A stretch of DNA of 64,000 nucleotides from Streptomyces sp. CB02923 (GTDB lineage Bacteria > Actinomycetota > Actinomycetes > Streptomycetales > Streptomycetaceae): NCBI RefSeq assembly GCF_001905005.1, contig NZ_LWKZ01000024.1:961299-1025298 (forward strand), in the 5' to 3' direction. Shown one piece after another: positions 25,051-33,108 of this stretch (within the stretch, counting starts at the first letter, position 1; every line of letters starts with the position of its first letter). A program made the position numbers and the translations under genes. The notes beneath the pieces are model-generated. The model did not search any database, was not told the DNA's origin, and saw only the letters and a list, made by a program, of their open reading frames with translations.

Positions 25051-25929
25051 TCAGCTGTCGTAGATGCTGTCGTAGGTGTGGAATCCGCGCCCCGTCTTGC
25101 GGCCCAGCAGCCCCGCTTCCACCATGCGCTGGAGGAGCGGTGGCGGGGCGTACAGCGGTTCCTTGAACTCCTCGTACAGGGACCGGGCGATGGCGGCGAC
25201 GGTGTCGAGGCCGATGAGGTCGGCGAGCCGCAGGGGGCCCATGGGGTGGGCGCAGCCCAGTTCCATGCCCGCGTCCACGTCGTCGGCGGTGGCGAAGCCG
25301 GACTCCGCCATGCGGACCGCGGCCAGGAGGTAGGGCACCAGGAGGGCGTTGACCACGAACCCCGCGCGATCCCTGGAGCGGATCGCGGTCTTGCCGAGGA
25401 CGGTGGTGGCGAACTCCTCGGCGGTGGCGGCCGCCGCGGGGGCGGTGTGCAGCGAGGTGACGATCTCGACGAGCGGCATGACCGGCACGGGGTTGAAGAA
25501 GTGCAGGCCCAGTACGCGGTCGGCGCGGGTCGTCGCCATTCCCAGGCGCATGACGGGGATCGACGAGGTGTTGGTGGCGAGGACGGCCGCCGGGTCCTCG
25601 ACGGTCTTGTCGAGGACGCCGAAGATCTCCGTCTTGGTGTCGGCGTGTTCCACGACGGCCTCGACGACGAGCTGGCGGTCGGCCAGATCGGCCAGGTCCC
25701 CGGTGAAGGTGATCCGGGCGAGGGCGTCCTCGGCCGCGGGGCGGTCGAGCCTGCCGCGGTCCGTGGCGCGTTCCAGCGACCGGGTGACCCGTTCGCGGGC
25801 GCGGCGGGCGGCGGTGGCATCGGCCTCGCACAGGACGGTGTCCAGGCCGGCCCGTGCGCACACTTCGGCGATGCCCGCGCCCATCTGGCCGCCGCCGACG
25901 ACTCCGGCCCGTGCGATGCGGGTGCTCAT
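25051..25929 (-). CDS. 3-hydroxybutyryl-CoA (3-hydroxyacyl-CoA) dehydrogenase
   Basis: 292 residues. NAD-dependent oxidation of (S)-3-hydroxyacyl-CoA to the 3-oxo form. Rossmann motif GVVGGGQMGAGIAEVCARAG at the N-terminus, LATNTSSIP, the HCDH signature with catalytic His in LGLHFFNPVPVMPLVEI, the conserved DRAGFVVN and the C-terminal dimerisation domain AHPMGPLRLADLIGLD. The length is that of single-domain PaaH/FadB2 enzymes. ATG at 25929. It lies 255 bases downstream of isocitrate lyase, same strand, so it may be co-transcribed. It links fatty acid or hydroxybutyrate use to the glyoxylate shunt. Confidence 0.92.
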   Translation of the reverse strand: MSTRIARAGVVGGGQMGAGIAEVCARAGLDTVLCEADATAARRARERVTRSLERATDRGRLDRPAAEDALARITFTGDLADLADRQLVVEAVVEHADTKTEIFGVLDKTVEDPAAVLATNTSSIPVMRLGMATTRADRVLGLHFFNPVPVMPLVEIVTSLHTAPAAAATAEEFATTVLGKTAIRSRDRAGFVVNALLVPYLLAAVRMAESGFATADDVDAGMELGCAHPMGPLRLADLIGLDTVAAIARSLYEEFKEPLYAPPPLLQRMVEAGLLGRKTGRGFHTYDSIYDS

Positions 25930-26124
25930 GGCCGTACCGCCGGTCGGAGCGCTACGGGGCGGGCGGATGCGCCGGGGGTGGGGGTGCGGGTGCGGGTCAT
26001 ACGCGTCTCCTGGGCGGCTGTGGGAGGGACGGCCGGGGCGTGCCCGGGACCCGAGAAGAGGTCTCCAGGGCACGCCCGGCGCGACGGGTGGGCGTCCGAC
26101 GGGTCAGGGCCGGACGCTCCCTGA

Positions 26125-26204
26125 CGGAACTGCTCCCTGATGGAACTGCTCCCTAGTGGAACTGCTCCCTGGCGGAACTGCTCGCTAGTGGAACTGCTCC
26201 TCTT
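26125..26204. repeat. Five tandem 16-bp repeats at the 3' end of isocitrate lyase
   Basis: Units at 26125, 26141, 26157, 26173 and 26189 share TGGAACTGCTCCCTAG with one to three differences each. The last two overlap the final codons and stop of aceA (which encode EEQFH). The copies run into the gap before the dehydrogenase gene, so they would be transcribed. An expansion of the gene's own 3' end is the simplest explanation. Confidence 0.9.
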
Positions 26205-27468
26205 CGGTCGAGCCGCGCAGCGCGGTCGTCTCGGAGGCCGGGTTGACGGCACCGGCGACCAGGTCGAAGTAGCCGGTGCCGACCTCGCGCTGGTGCTTGA
26301 CGGCGGTGAAGCCGTGCTGCTGGGCGGCGAACTCGCGCTCCTGGAGGTCGACGTAGGCGGTCATGCCGTGTTCGGCGTAGCCGCGGGCGAGGTCGAACAT
26401 GCCGTGGTTGAGGGAGTGGAAGCCGGCCAGGGTGATGAACTGGAAGCGGTAGCCCATCGCGCCCAGCTCGCGCTGGAACTTGGCGATCCGGTCGTCGTCC
26501 AGTGCCGCGCGCCAGTTGAAGGACGGCGAGCAGTTGTAGGCCAGCAGCTGGTCGGGGTAGCGGGCGTGGATCGCCTCGGCGAACTCTCGGGCCTGGGCCA
26601 GGTCGGGCGTGCCGGTCTCCATCCACAGCAGGTCCGCGTACGGGGCGTAGGCCAGGCCGCGGGCGATGGCGGGGGCGATGCCGTTGGTGACGCGGTAGAA
26701 GCCCTCGGCGGTGCGCTCGCCGGTGCAGAAGCGGGCGTCGGCCTCGTCGACGTCGCTGGTCAGCAGGTTGGCGGCGAGGGCGTCGGTGCGGGCGACGATG
26801 ACCGTCGGCACGTCGGCGATGTCGGCGGCCAGGCGGGCGGCGCCCAGGGTGCGCACGTGCTGGGAGGTGGGCACCAGCACCTTGCCGCCGAGGTGGCCGC
26901 ACTTCTTCTCCGAGGCCAGCTGGTCCTCGTAGTGGATACCGGCCGCGCCCGCCTCGATCATCGCCTTGGTCAGCTCGAAGGCGTTCAGCGGGCCGCCGAA
27001 TCCGGCCTCGGCGTCGGCGACGATGGGCACCAGCCAGTCGGTGGTGTCCCCGGCCTCCTCGGCGGTGGCGATCTGGTCGGCGCGCAGCAGCGCGTTGTTG
27101 ATGCGGCGCACCACCTGGGGCACCGAGTTGGCCGGGTACAGGCTCTGGTCGGGGTAGGTGTGGCCGGCCTGGTTGGCGTCGGCGGCGACCTGCCAGCCCG
27201 AGAGGTAGACGGCCTGCAGCCCGGCCTTGACCTGCTGCACGGCCTGGCCGCCGGTGAGCGCGCCGAGGGCGTGGATGTAGTCCTGTTCGTGCAGCTGGTT
27301 CCACAGGCGCTCGGCGCCGCGCCGGGCCAGGGTGTGCTCCTCACGGACGCTGCCCGACAGCCGCAGCACGTCGGCGGCGCTGTGGGTGCGGGTGGTGCCC
27401 TGCCACCGCGGGTCGGCCGCCCAGCGCCGGGCCAGTTCCTCGGCCGCCTTGGTACCTGCCTGTGCCAT
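26185..27468 (-). CDS. aceA: Isocitrate lyase
   Basis: 427 residues, the usual bacterial length. Cleaves isocitrate to glyoxylate and succinate in the glyoxylate shunt. Active-site signature SEKKCGHLGGKVLVPT with the catalytic Cys, the Mg-binding VADAEAGFGG region, YNCSPSFNW and the family-typical GTGYFD near the end. I choose ATG 27468, which has CGGGAG at good distance; an in-frame ATG six bases upstream is possible. No malate synthase gene is in the window. It is divergent from the RamB/ScfR-like regulator gene (343-base intergenic region with paired repeats), matching the RamB-aceA relation known from Corynebacterium and Mycobacterium. Confidence 0.95.
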   Translation of the reverse strand: MAQAGTKAAEELARRWAADPRWQGTTRTHSAADVLRLSGSVREEHTLARRGAERLWNQLHEQDYIHALGALTGGQAVQQVKAGLQAVYLSGWQVAADANQAGHTYPDQSLYPANSVPQVVRRINNALLRADQIATAEEAGDTTDWLVPIVADAEAGFGGPLNAFELTKAMIEAGAAGIHYEDQLASEKKCGHLGGKVLVPTSQHVRTLGAARLAADIADVPTVIVARTDALAANLLTSDVDEADARFCTGERTAEGFYRVTNGIAPAIARGLAYAPYADLLWMETGTPDLAQAREFAEAIHARYPDQLLAYNCSPSFNWRAALDDDRIAKFQRELGAMGYRFQFITLAGFHSLNHGMFDLARGYAEHGMTAYVDLQEREFAAQQHGFTAVKHQREVGTGYFDLVAGAVNPASETTALRGSTEEEQFH

Positions 27469-27710
27469 GACCATCTCCCGGATGCTCGTACGAACGGTGG
27501 TGCGTGGTGGACTGCTGTACGGGGTGAACGGTGCGAAGGACCGGCACCGAGTGCCGTACCAGTGCTGCGCATTGCTGATGCGCAGCCCGAAATTGCTGGT
27601 GCGCGGCCCGTCGGACGTCCCGGTGGCGGGGTGAGCAATGCTGCCGACGGGGCCGCACTGCCGACTCTGGCAGTGGCACCAGGTGCCATCAACCGTGGCT
27701 CCCAGCCAAG

Positions 27711-27746
27711 TTCTGCCAATCTTGTGGCGGCGTTCTGCCAAGGTTG
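27711..27746. promoter_or_regulatory. Direct repeats, candidate RamB/ScfR operator
   Basis: TTCTGCCAATCTTG (27711-27724) and TTCTGCCAAGGTTG (27733-27746) lie exactly 22 bases, about two helical turns, apart. They sit in the aceA/regulator intergenic region 65 bases before the regulator start. The second ends in TTGCGAA, which recurs in the promoter region of the paralogous regulator at 42183-42189. Confidence 0.5.
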
Positions 27747-27810
27747 CGAAGGCCCGGGGCGGCTGTACGGCGACTAGGGTGAGCCGGGCGGCAGCGACAG
27801 AGGGGGCACC

Positions 27811-29217
27811 GTGAGCAAGATCTACGCCGGGGCGCGGCTACGGCGGCTGCGGGAGGAGCGCGGGCTCAGCCAGGCCGCGCTGGCCCGGGTCCTGGCCATC
27901 TCCCCCAGCTACCTGAACCAGATGGAGCACGACTCGCGGCCGCTGACCGTGCCCGTACTGCTGCGGCTGACCGAGACCTTCGGGGTGGACCCCGGCTTCT
28001 TCTCCGAGCGCGACACCAGCCGGGTCCTGGCCGACCTGCGCGAAGCCCTGGCCGACGAACTGGCCGCCGGCCGGGTCTCCCCCACCGACCTGTCCGAACT
28101 CGCCTCCCGGCAGCCCGCGGTGGCCTCGGTCCTGCTCGGCCTGGGCCGGCGCAACCAGGCACTGACCGAGCGGCTGGCGGAGGTGGCGGAGGGCCGGGAC
28201 GGCGGCACCGACCCGGCGGTGCCGCTCTCGCCGCACGAGGAGATCCGCGAGTTCTTCTACCGCCGGCAGAACTATCTGCACGAGGCCGACACCGCCGCCG
28301 AGGAACTCGCCGCCGAACTGGGCATCCGCCCCGGCGAAGTGGGACGCGCCCTGACCGCCCGGCTCACCGAACGGCACGGCGTACGCCTCGTCGACACGAC
28401 CGGCGGGCCGCTGCACCACTACGACCCGTCCGCCCGGGTGCTGCGCCTGTCGGCGGGGCTGCGCCCCGGGCAGCGCGCCTTCCGCATGGCCACCCAGCTG
28501 GCGCTGCTGGAGGCCGGTGACGAGCTGTCGCGGCCCGCCTCGGAGGACTTCGAGGCGGGCTCGACGGCCTGGTCCCTGGCCCGGATCGGGGTCGCCAACT
28601 ACTTCGCCGCGGCGCTGGTACTGCCGTACGGCCCGTTCCACGCCGCGGCCGAGGAGCTGCGGTACGACATCGAGCGGCTGACCGACCGCTTCGGTCTCGG
28701 GTACGAGACGGTGTGCCACCGGCTGAGCACCCTGCAGCGCCCGCACCGGCGCGGGGTGCCGTTCTCCTTCGTCCGGGTCGACCGGGCCGGAAACATGTCG
28801 AAGCGGCAGTCCGCCACCGGCTTCCACTTCTCCCGGGCGGGCGGCACCTGCCCGCTGTGGAACGTCTACGAGGCGTTCACCGCGCCCAGCCGCATCCACG
28901 TACAGATCGCGGCCATGCCGGACGGCCGCCGCTACCTGTGGACGGCACGCACGGTCACCCGGCACCGCGGCGGCTGGGGCGACCCCGGCAAGACCTTCGC
29001 CATCGGCCTCGGCTGCGAGATCCGGCACGCCTCCCGGCTGGTCTACTCCGACGGGCTGGACCTGGACAACGCCGGTGCCGCCACCCCCATCGGCATGGGC
29101 TGCCGCGTCTGCGAACGGCTGGAGTGCCCGCAGCGCGCCGTACCGCCGCTCGGCCGGCCGCTGGCGATCGACGAGAACAGCAGCACGTTCGTGCCGTATC
29201 CGGTGCGGGAGGGGTGA
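27811..29217 (+). CDS. RamB/ScfR-type XRE transcriptional regulator (short-chain acyl-CoA responsive)
   Basis: 468 residues. N-terminal Cro/C1 helix-turn-helix (LSQAALARVLAISPSYLNQM), a middle IrrE-like domain (RLTERHGVRLVDT...FRMATQLALLEAGDE) and the C-terminal short-chain-fatty-acid-regulator domain with KRQSATGFHFSRAGGTCPLW and a Cys cluster GMGCRVCERLECPQRA, which in the mycobacterial PrpR protein is reported to hold an Fe-S cluster and sense CoA esters. GTG at 27811 follows AGGGGG. Divergent from aceA. A full paralogue is encoded at 40670-42139 next to the methylcitrate genes, so the pair likely divides acetate and propionate control. Confidence 0.9.
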   Translation: MSKIYAGARLRRLREERGLSQAALARVLAISPSYLNQMEHDSRPLTVPVLLRLTETFGVDPGFFSERDTSRVLADLREALADELAAGRVSPTDLSELASRQPAVASVLLGLGRRNQALTERLAEVAEGRDGGTDPAVPLSPHEEIREFFYRRQNYLHEADTAAEELAAELGIRPGEVGRALTARLTERHGVRLVDTTGGPLHHYDPSARVLRLSAGLRPGQRAFRMATQLALLEAGDELSRPASEDFEAGSTAWSLARIGVANYFAAALVLPYGPFHAAAEELRYDIERLTDRFGLGYETVCHRLSTLQRPHRRGVPFSFVRVDRAGNMSKRQSATGFHFSRAGGTCPLWNVYEAFTAPSRIHVQIAAMPDGRRYLWTARTVTRHRGGWGDPGKTFAIGLGCEIRHASRLVYSDGLDLDNAGAATPIGMGCRVCERLECPQRAVPPLGRPLAIDENSSTFVPYPVREG

Positions 29218-29229
29218 GGGGCCGTACCG

Positions 29230-29895
29230 CTACTGCCCCTGGGGCTGCTGAGGGGGATGAGGCGGTTGGCCACCCGGGGGGCCGAACTGGGGATACGGGG
29301 CGGGCTGCTGGTACGGGGCAGGCGGGCCGGGCTGTTGATACGGACCGGGTGGGACGGGCTGCTGGTATGGACCGGGCGGGAGAGTCTGCTGGTACGAGAC
29401 GGGCTGCTGATACGGACCAGGCTGCTGCTGCGGGCCGGGCTGCGGGTACGGGAACGGCCCACCGGGCCCACCCGGCCCGCCGAAACCGGCCCCGGGCGGC
29501 GGGCCGTTGCGCTTCTTCCGCTTCCTCACCACCACGATCGCCACGATGATGCCGACGACCAGCAGGACGGTGAGCGAGAAGCCGACGATGCCGAGGGCCG
29601 CCCGGAAGTTGCTGTTGTCCTCTTCCCGCTGCCAGCGGGCCCGGGTCGCGTCGCTCGGGGTCGGCTGCTCCTCCCCCTGGACCTCGGGGTCCGTGAGAGG
29701 GGCGTTCTCCGGGCCCTCCCCGCTCTCCCGGCTTTCCGGACCCTCCCGGCCCTCCGGACCGACGTCGACGTTCCGGATCGACACCCCCCGGCCGTCCCGC
29801 ACCTGATCCGCCGCTGCGGCCGTCACGGTGCCGAGGAGCAGTGCCCCCGCCAGCGCCGCGCCCGCCGCCGTACGCAGCGTCCGCGTGCAGTTCAT
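29230..29895 (-). CDS. Single-pass membrane protein with signal peptide and Pro/Gln/Tyr-rich tail
   Basis: 221 residues. Signal peptide at 1-29 (TLRTAAGAALAGALLLGTVT, cleavage near AAA-D), an extracellular acidic region rich in Glu, Pro and Gly, a membrane helix at about 102-124 (GIVGFSLTVLLVVGIIVAIV), a basic stop-transfer RKRKKR, and a cytoplasmic tail with about six PGPYQQP-type repeats. The tail would be disordered, as in proteins that scaffold cell-wall or division complexes. Function not recognised. It converges with the RamB-like gene (12-base gap). Confidence 0.75.
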   Translation of the reverse strand: MNCTRTLRTAAGAALAGALLLGTVTAAAADQVRDGRGVSIRNVDVGPEGREGPESRESGEGPENAPLTDPEVQGEEQPTPSDATRARWQREEDNSNFRAALGIVGFSLTVLLVVGIIVAIVVVRKRKKRNGPPPGAGFGGPGGPGGPFPYPQPGPQQQPGPYQQPVSYQQTLPPGPYQQPVPPGPYQQPGPPAPYQQPAPYPQFGPPGGQPPHPPQQPQGQ

Positions 29896-30009
29896 GTCCG
29901 TACACCCCTCCCGGCGATCTTGGGCGCCACCCTACGCGCCGGGCACCGGGCTCCCTCCGCCGGGCGCACAGTGGATCACCGGCACCCCTGGACTTACTAG
30001 GACGTCCAA

Positions 30010-30182
30010 CTATATGTTCGTGACGAAGACCCGCGGTGCAGGGAAGCCGGTGCGAATCCGGCGTGGTCCCGCCACTGTGACCGGGGAGTGCGACGCCGAG
30101 CAACACGCCACTGACGAGCGCGAGGTCGGGAAGGCGGGCGGCGCGCGATGATCCGGAAGCCAGGATACCGGCCACGGGTGTT
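30010..30182 (+). ncRNA. Cobalamin riboswitch
   Basis: Conserved parts of the adenosylcobalamin element are present in order: GGTGCAGGGAAGCCGGTGCG (30035 onward), AATCCGGC, the core CGCCACTGTGACCGGGGAG (30071 onward), then GAGGTCGGGAAGGCGGGC and the B12 box AGCCAGGATACCGGCC (30159-30174). The next full gene is mmsA at 30395, about 210 bases downstream; no cobalamin biosynthesis or cobalt-transport gene follows. Confidence 0.92.
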
Positions 30183-30202
30183 GTTCCGTGTTGTCCACGA
30201 GG

Positions 30203-30283
30203 ATGGAGCAGACACGCATGGCACCGGTGCGTACCCACACCCCAGGTGATCCGGCCCGGCCCGCGGCACCCCCCGCGCGCTGA
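30203..30283 (+). CDS. Possible short leader peptide after the riboswitch
   Basis: An ATG at 30203 opens a 26-codon frame (MEQTRMAPVRTHTPG, then Pro/Ala-rich) ending in TGA at 30281-30283. An internal ATG at 30218 has GGATGGAG upstream. It sits between the B12 box and mmsA, where a riboswitch would act on the first translated frame. It could be a leader peptide or the stump of a deleted B12-regulated gene; coding is unproven. Confidence 0.3.
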   Translation: MEQTRMAPVRTHTPGDPARPAAPPAR

Positions 30284-30394
30284 CGGTTCCACGCCTTCCG
30301 CGTCCCACGGCCCCGCCACGGCCCGCGCCCTGCGCGCCGCCCGTGCGCCCGGCCGTGCCATCCCCCGGACTCCACCTGACGAGAGCAGGCCCCC

Positions 30395-31894
30395 ATGGTC
30401 CGTGAACTGACCCACTTCATCGGCGGCAAGCACACCCCGGGCACTTCGGGTGCCTACGGCGATGTGTACGACCCCAACACCGGCACCGTGCAGGCCCGGG
30501 TCCCGCTCGCGGACCGGGCCGAGACGACGGCCGCCGTCGCCGACGCGGCAGCGGCCCAGCCGGAGTGGGGCGAGTGGAACCCGCAGAAGCGCGCCCGCGT
30601 GCTGCTCAACTTCCTGCGCCTGGTCGAGGGCGAGCGGGACTCGCTGGCCCGGCTGCTGTCGAGCGAGCACGGCAAGACGGTCCCGGACGCGCACGGCGAC
30701 CTCCAGCGCGGCCTGGAGGTGGTGGAGTTCGCGGCCGGCATCCCGCACCTGCTCAAGGGCGAGTTCACCGACAACGCCGGGACCGGCATCGACGTGCACT
30801 CGCTGCGCCGCCCCATCGGTGTGGTGGCCGGGATCACCCCGTTCAACTTCCCCGCGATGATTCCGCTGTGGAAGGCCGCACCGGCCATCGCCTGCGGCAA
30901 CGCGTTCATCCTGAAGCCGTCCGAGCGGGCCCCTTCGGTGCCGCTGCGGCTCGCCGAGCTGTTCCTGGAGGCGGGGCTGCCGCCGGGCATCCTCAACGTC
31001 GTCCACGGCGGCAAGGAGTCGGTGGACACGCTGCTGGAGGACCCGCGCGTCGAGGCGCTCGGCTTCGTCGGCTCGACGCCCATCGCGGCGCACATCTACG
31101 CGACCGCCGCGGCGCACGGCAAGCGCGCCCAGTGCTTCGGCGGCGCCAAGAACCACCTGATCGTGATGCCGGACGCCGACCTCGACCAGGCGGTGGACGC
31201 GCTGGTCGGCGCCGGTTACGGGTCGGCGGGCGAGCGCTGCATGGCGGTCTCGGTCGCCGTACCGGTGGGCGAGGAGACCGCCGACGCGCTGGTGGCACGG
31301 CTCAAGGAGCGGGTCGGCACGCTGCGCATCGGCCGCTCCGACGACCCGCACGCCGACTTCGGTCCGCTGGTCGGCCGGGACGCGCTGGACCGGGTCCGCG
31401 CCTACGTCGACCTGGGCGTCAGCGAGGGCGCGGAACTGGTCGTCGACGGCCGGGACTTCACGCTGCCCGGCCACGAGGAAGGCTTCTTCGCGGGTGCCTC
31501 GCTCTTCGACCGGGTCACCCCGGACATGCGGATCTACCAGGAGGAGATCTTCGGCCCGGTCCTGTCGGTGGTACGGGCGGCGGACTACGAGGAGGCGCTG
31601 CGGCTGCCCACGGAGCACCCGTACGGCAACGGCGTCTCGCTCTTCACCCGCGACGGTGACACCGCCCGGGACTTCAGCCGCCGGGTGAACACCGGCATGA
31701 TCGGCGTGAACGTGCCGATCCCGGTGCCGGTCGCGTACCACACCTTCGGCGGCTGGAAGCGGTCCGGCTTCGGTGACCTGAACCAGCACGGCCCGGACGC
31801 GATCCGCTTCTACACCCGCACCAAGACCGTCACCTCGCGCTGGCCCTCCGGGGTCAAGGAGGGCGCGAGCTTCACCATCCCGACGATGGGCTGA
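30395..31894 (+). CDS. mmsA: CoA-acylating methylmalonate-semialdehyde dehydrogenase
   Basis: 499 residues. NAD- and CoA-dependent oxidation of methylmalonate semialdehyde to propionyl-CoA (with loss of CO2), the last step of valine breakdown, also used for malonate semialdehyde. Aldehyde dehydrogenase fold with the family-typical GVVAGITPFNFPAMIPLW and catalytic Cys282 in GSAGERCMAVSVAVPVG, and YQEEIFGPVLSVV in the C-terminal half. ATG at 30395 has a weak GAGAGCAGG. First gene of a five-gene operon; the next gene begins six bases after its stop. A cobalamin riboswitch lies upstream. Confidence 0.95.
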   Translation: MVRELTHFIGGKHTPGTSGAYGDVYDPNTGTVQARVPLADRAETTAAVADAAAAQPEWGEWNPQKRARVLLNFLRLVEGERDSLARLLSSEHGKTVPDAHGDLQRGLEVVEFAAGIPHLLKGEFTDNAGTGIDVHSLRRPIGVVAGITPFNFPAMIPLWKAAPAIACGNAFILKPSERAPSVPLRLAELFLEAGLPPGILNVVHGGKESVDTLLEDPRVEALGFVGSTPIAAHIYATAAAHGKRAQCFGGAKNHLIVMPDADLDQAVDALVGAGYGSAGERCMAVSVAVPVGEETADALVARLKERVGTLRIGRSDDPHADFGPLVGRDALDRVRAYVDLGVSEGAELVVDGRDFTLPGHEEGFFAGASLFDRVTPDMRIYQEEIFGPVLSVVRAADYEEALRLPTEHPYGNGVSLFTRDGDTARDFSRRVNTGMIGVNVPIPVPVAYHTFGGWKRSGFGDLNQHGPDAIRFYTRTKTVTSRWPSGVKEGASFTIPTMG

Positions 31895-31899
31895 GCGCG

Positions 31900-33108
31900 A
31901 TGAGCGTCATGACCACCACCACGGCTGCCTCGCTGACCTCGCTCACCGCGGACCAGCTCGCCATCGTCGAGACGACGCTGGACTTCGCGCAGGAGCACAT
32001 CGCGCCGCACGCCGTGGCCTGGGACCAGGACAAGCACTTCCCCGTGGACGTGCTGCGCAAGGCCGCCGGGCTGGGGCTCGGCGGGATCTACGTACGGGAG
32101 GAGTGCGGCGGCTCCGCGCTCAGCCGCGCGGACGGCGTCCTCGTCTTCGAGGTGCTGGCCACCGCCTGCCCGTCCATCGCGGGCTATCTCTCCATCCACA
32201 ACATGGTCGGCTGGATGATCGACCGGTACGGCGACGACGCGCAGCGCACCCGCTGGCTGCCCGGCCTGTGCTCGATGGCGGACCTGGGCAGCTACTGCCT
32301 GACCGAGCCGGGCGCCGGGTCGGACGCCGCGGCGCTGCGCACCCGCGCGGTGCGCGACGGTGACGACTACGTGCTCACCGGCGTGAAGCAGTTCATCTCC
32401 GGCGCCGGGGCCTCGCGGGTGTACGTGGTGATGGCCCGTACCGGCGAGGAAGGGTCCGGCGGCATCTCGGCGTTCGTGGTCGAGCGGGATGATCCGGGCC
32501 TGTCGTTCGGTGCCAACGAGAAGAAGATGGGCTGGAACGCGCAGCCCACCCGGCAGGTGATCCTCGACGAGGTCCGCATCCCCGCGGACCGGCTGCTCGG
32601 CGCGGAGGGCGACGGCTTCCGCATCGCGATGAGCGGGCTCAACGGCGGCCGGCTCGGCATCGCCGCGTGCTCCCTCGGCGGCGGGCAGAGCGCCCTGCAC
32701 GCGGCGCAGTCGTACCTCGCGGACCGGGAGGCGTTCGGGGGGCGGCTGCTGGACGCGCAGGCGTTGCAGTTCCGGCTCGCGGACATGGCGACCGAGCTGG
32801 CCGCCGCCCGTGCGCTGGTGCGGCAGGCGGCCGAGGCGCTGGACCGGGCCGACCCGCAGGCGCCGCAGCTGTGCGCGATGGCCAAACGGTTCGCCACCGA
32901 CACGGGCTACTCCGTCGCCGACCGTGCGCTGCAACTGCACGGCGGCTATGGCTACCTGAGTGAATACGGCATGGAGAAGATCGTCCGCGATCTTCGGGTG
33001 CACCAGATCCTGGAAGGGACGAACGAGATCATGCGTCTGATCGTGGCCCGCGGGCTGACCGGGGCGAAGACCGGCGGCGCCCGCGCCGGGGCGGGGGCCG
33101 CCCGATGA
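31900..33108 (+). CDS. Acyl-CoA dehydrogenase, probable isobutyryl-CoA dehydrogenase
   Basis: 402 residues. FAD enzyme desaturating a short acyl-CoA. Signature sequences CLTEPGAGSDAAALRT, the mid-domain VYVVMARTGEEGSGGIS, the adenine-binding LQLHGGYGYLSEYGMEKIVR and the catalytic Glu in ILEGTNEIMRLIV. The YGYL...VRDLRVHQILEGTNE context and operon partners point to isobutyryl-CoA (to methacrylyl-CoA) as substrate. Five bases separate it from mmsA, and its stop overlaps the next gene by ATGA. Confidence 0.92.
   Translation: MSVMTTTTAASLTSLTADQLAIVETTLDFAQEHIAPHAVAWDQDKHFPVDVLRKAAGLGLGGIYVREECGGSALSRADGVLVFEVLATACPSIAGYLSIHNMVGWMIDRYGDDAQRTRWLPGLCSMADLGSYCLTEPGAGSDAAALRTRAVRDGDDYVLTGVKQFISGAGASRVYVVMARTGEEGSGGISAFVVERDDPGLSFGANEKKMGWNAQPTRQVILDEVRIPADRLLGAEGDGFRIAMSGLNGGRLGIAACSLGGGQSALHAAQSYLADREAFGGRLLDAQALQFRLADMATELAAARALVRQAAEALDRADPQAPQLCAMAKRFATDTGYSVADRALQLHGGYGYLSEYGMEKIVRDLRVHQILEGTNEIMRLIVARGLTGAKTGGARAGAGAAR

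Noticed and set aside
24047..25861. Arg/Gly/Pro-rich 604-codon minus-strand frame
   Set aside because: Out-of-frame translation of the DeoR and hydroxyacyl-CoA dehydrogenase genes.
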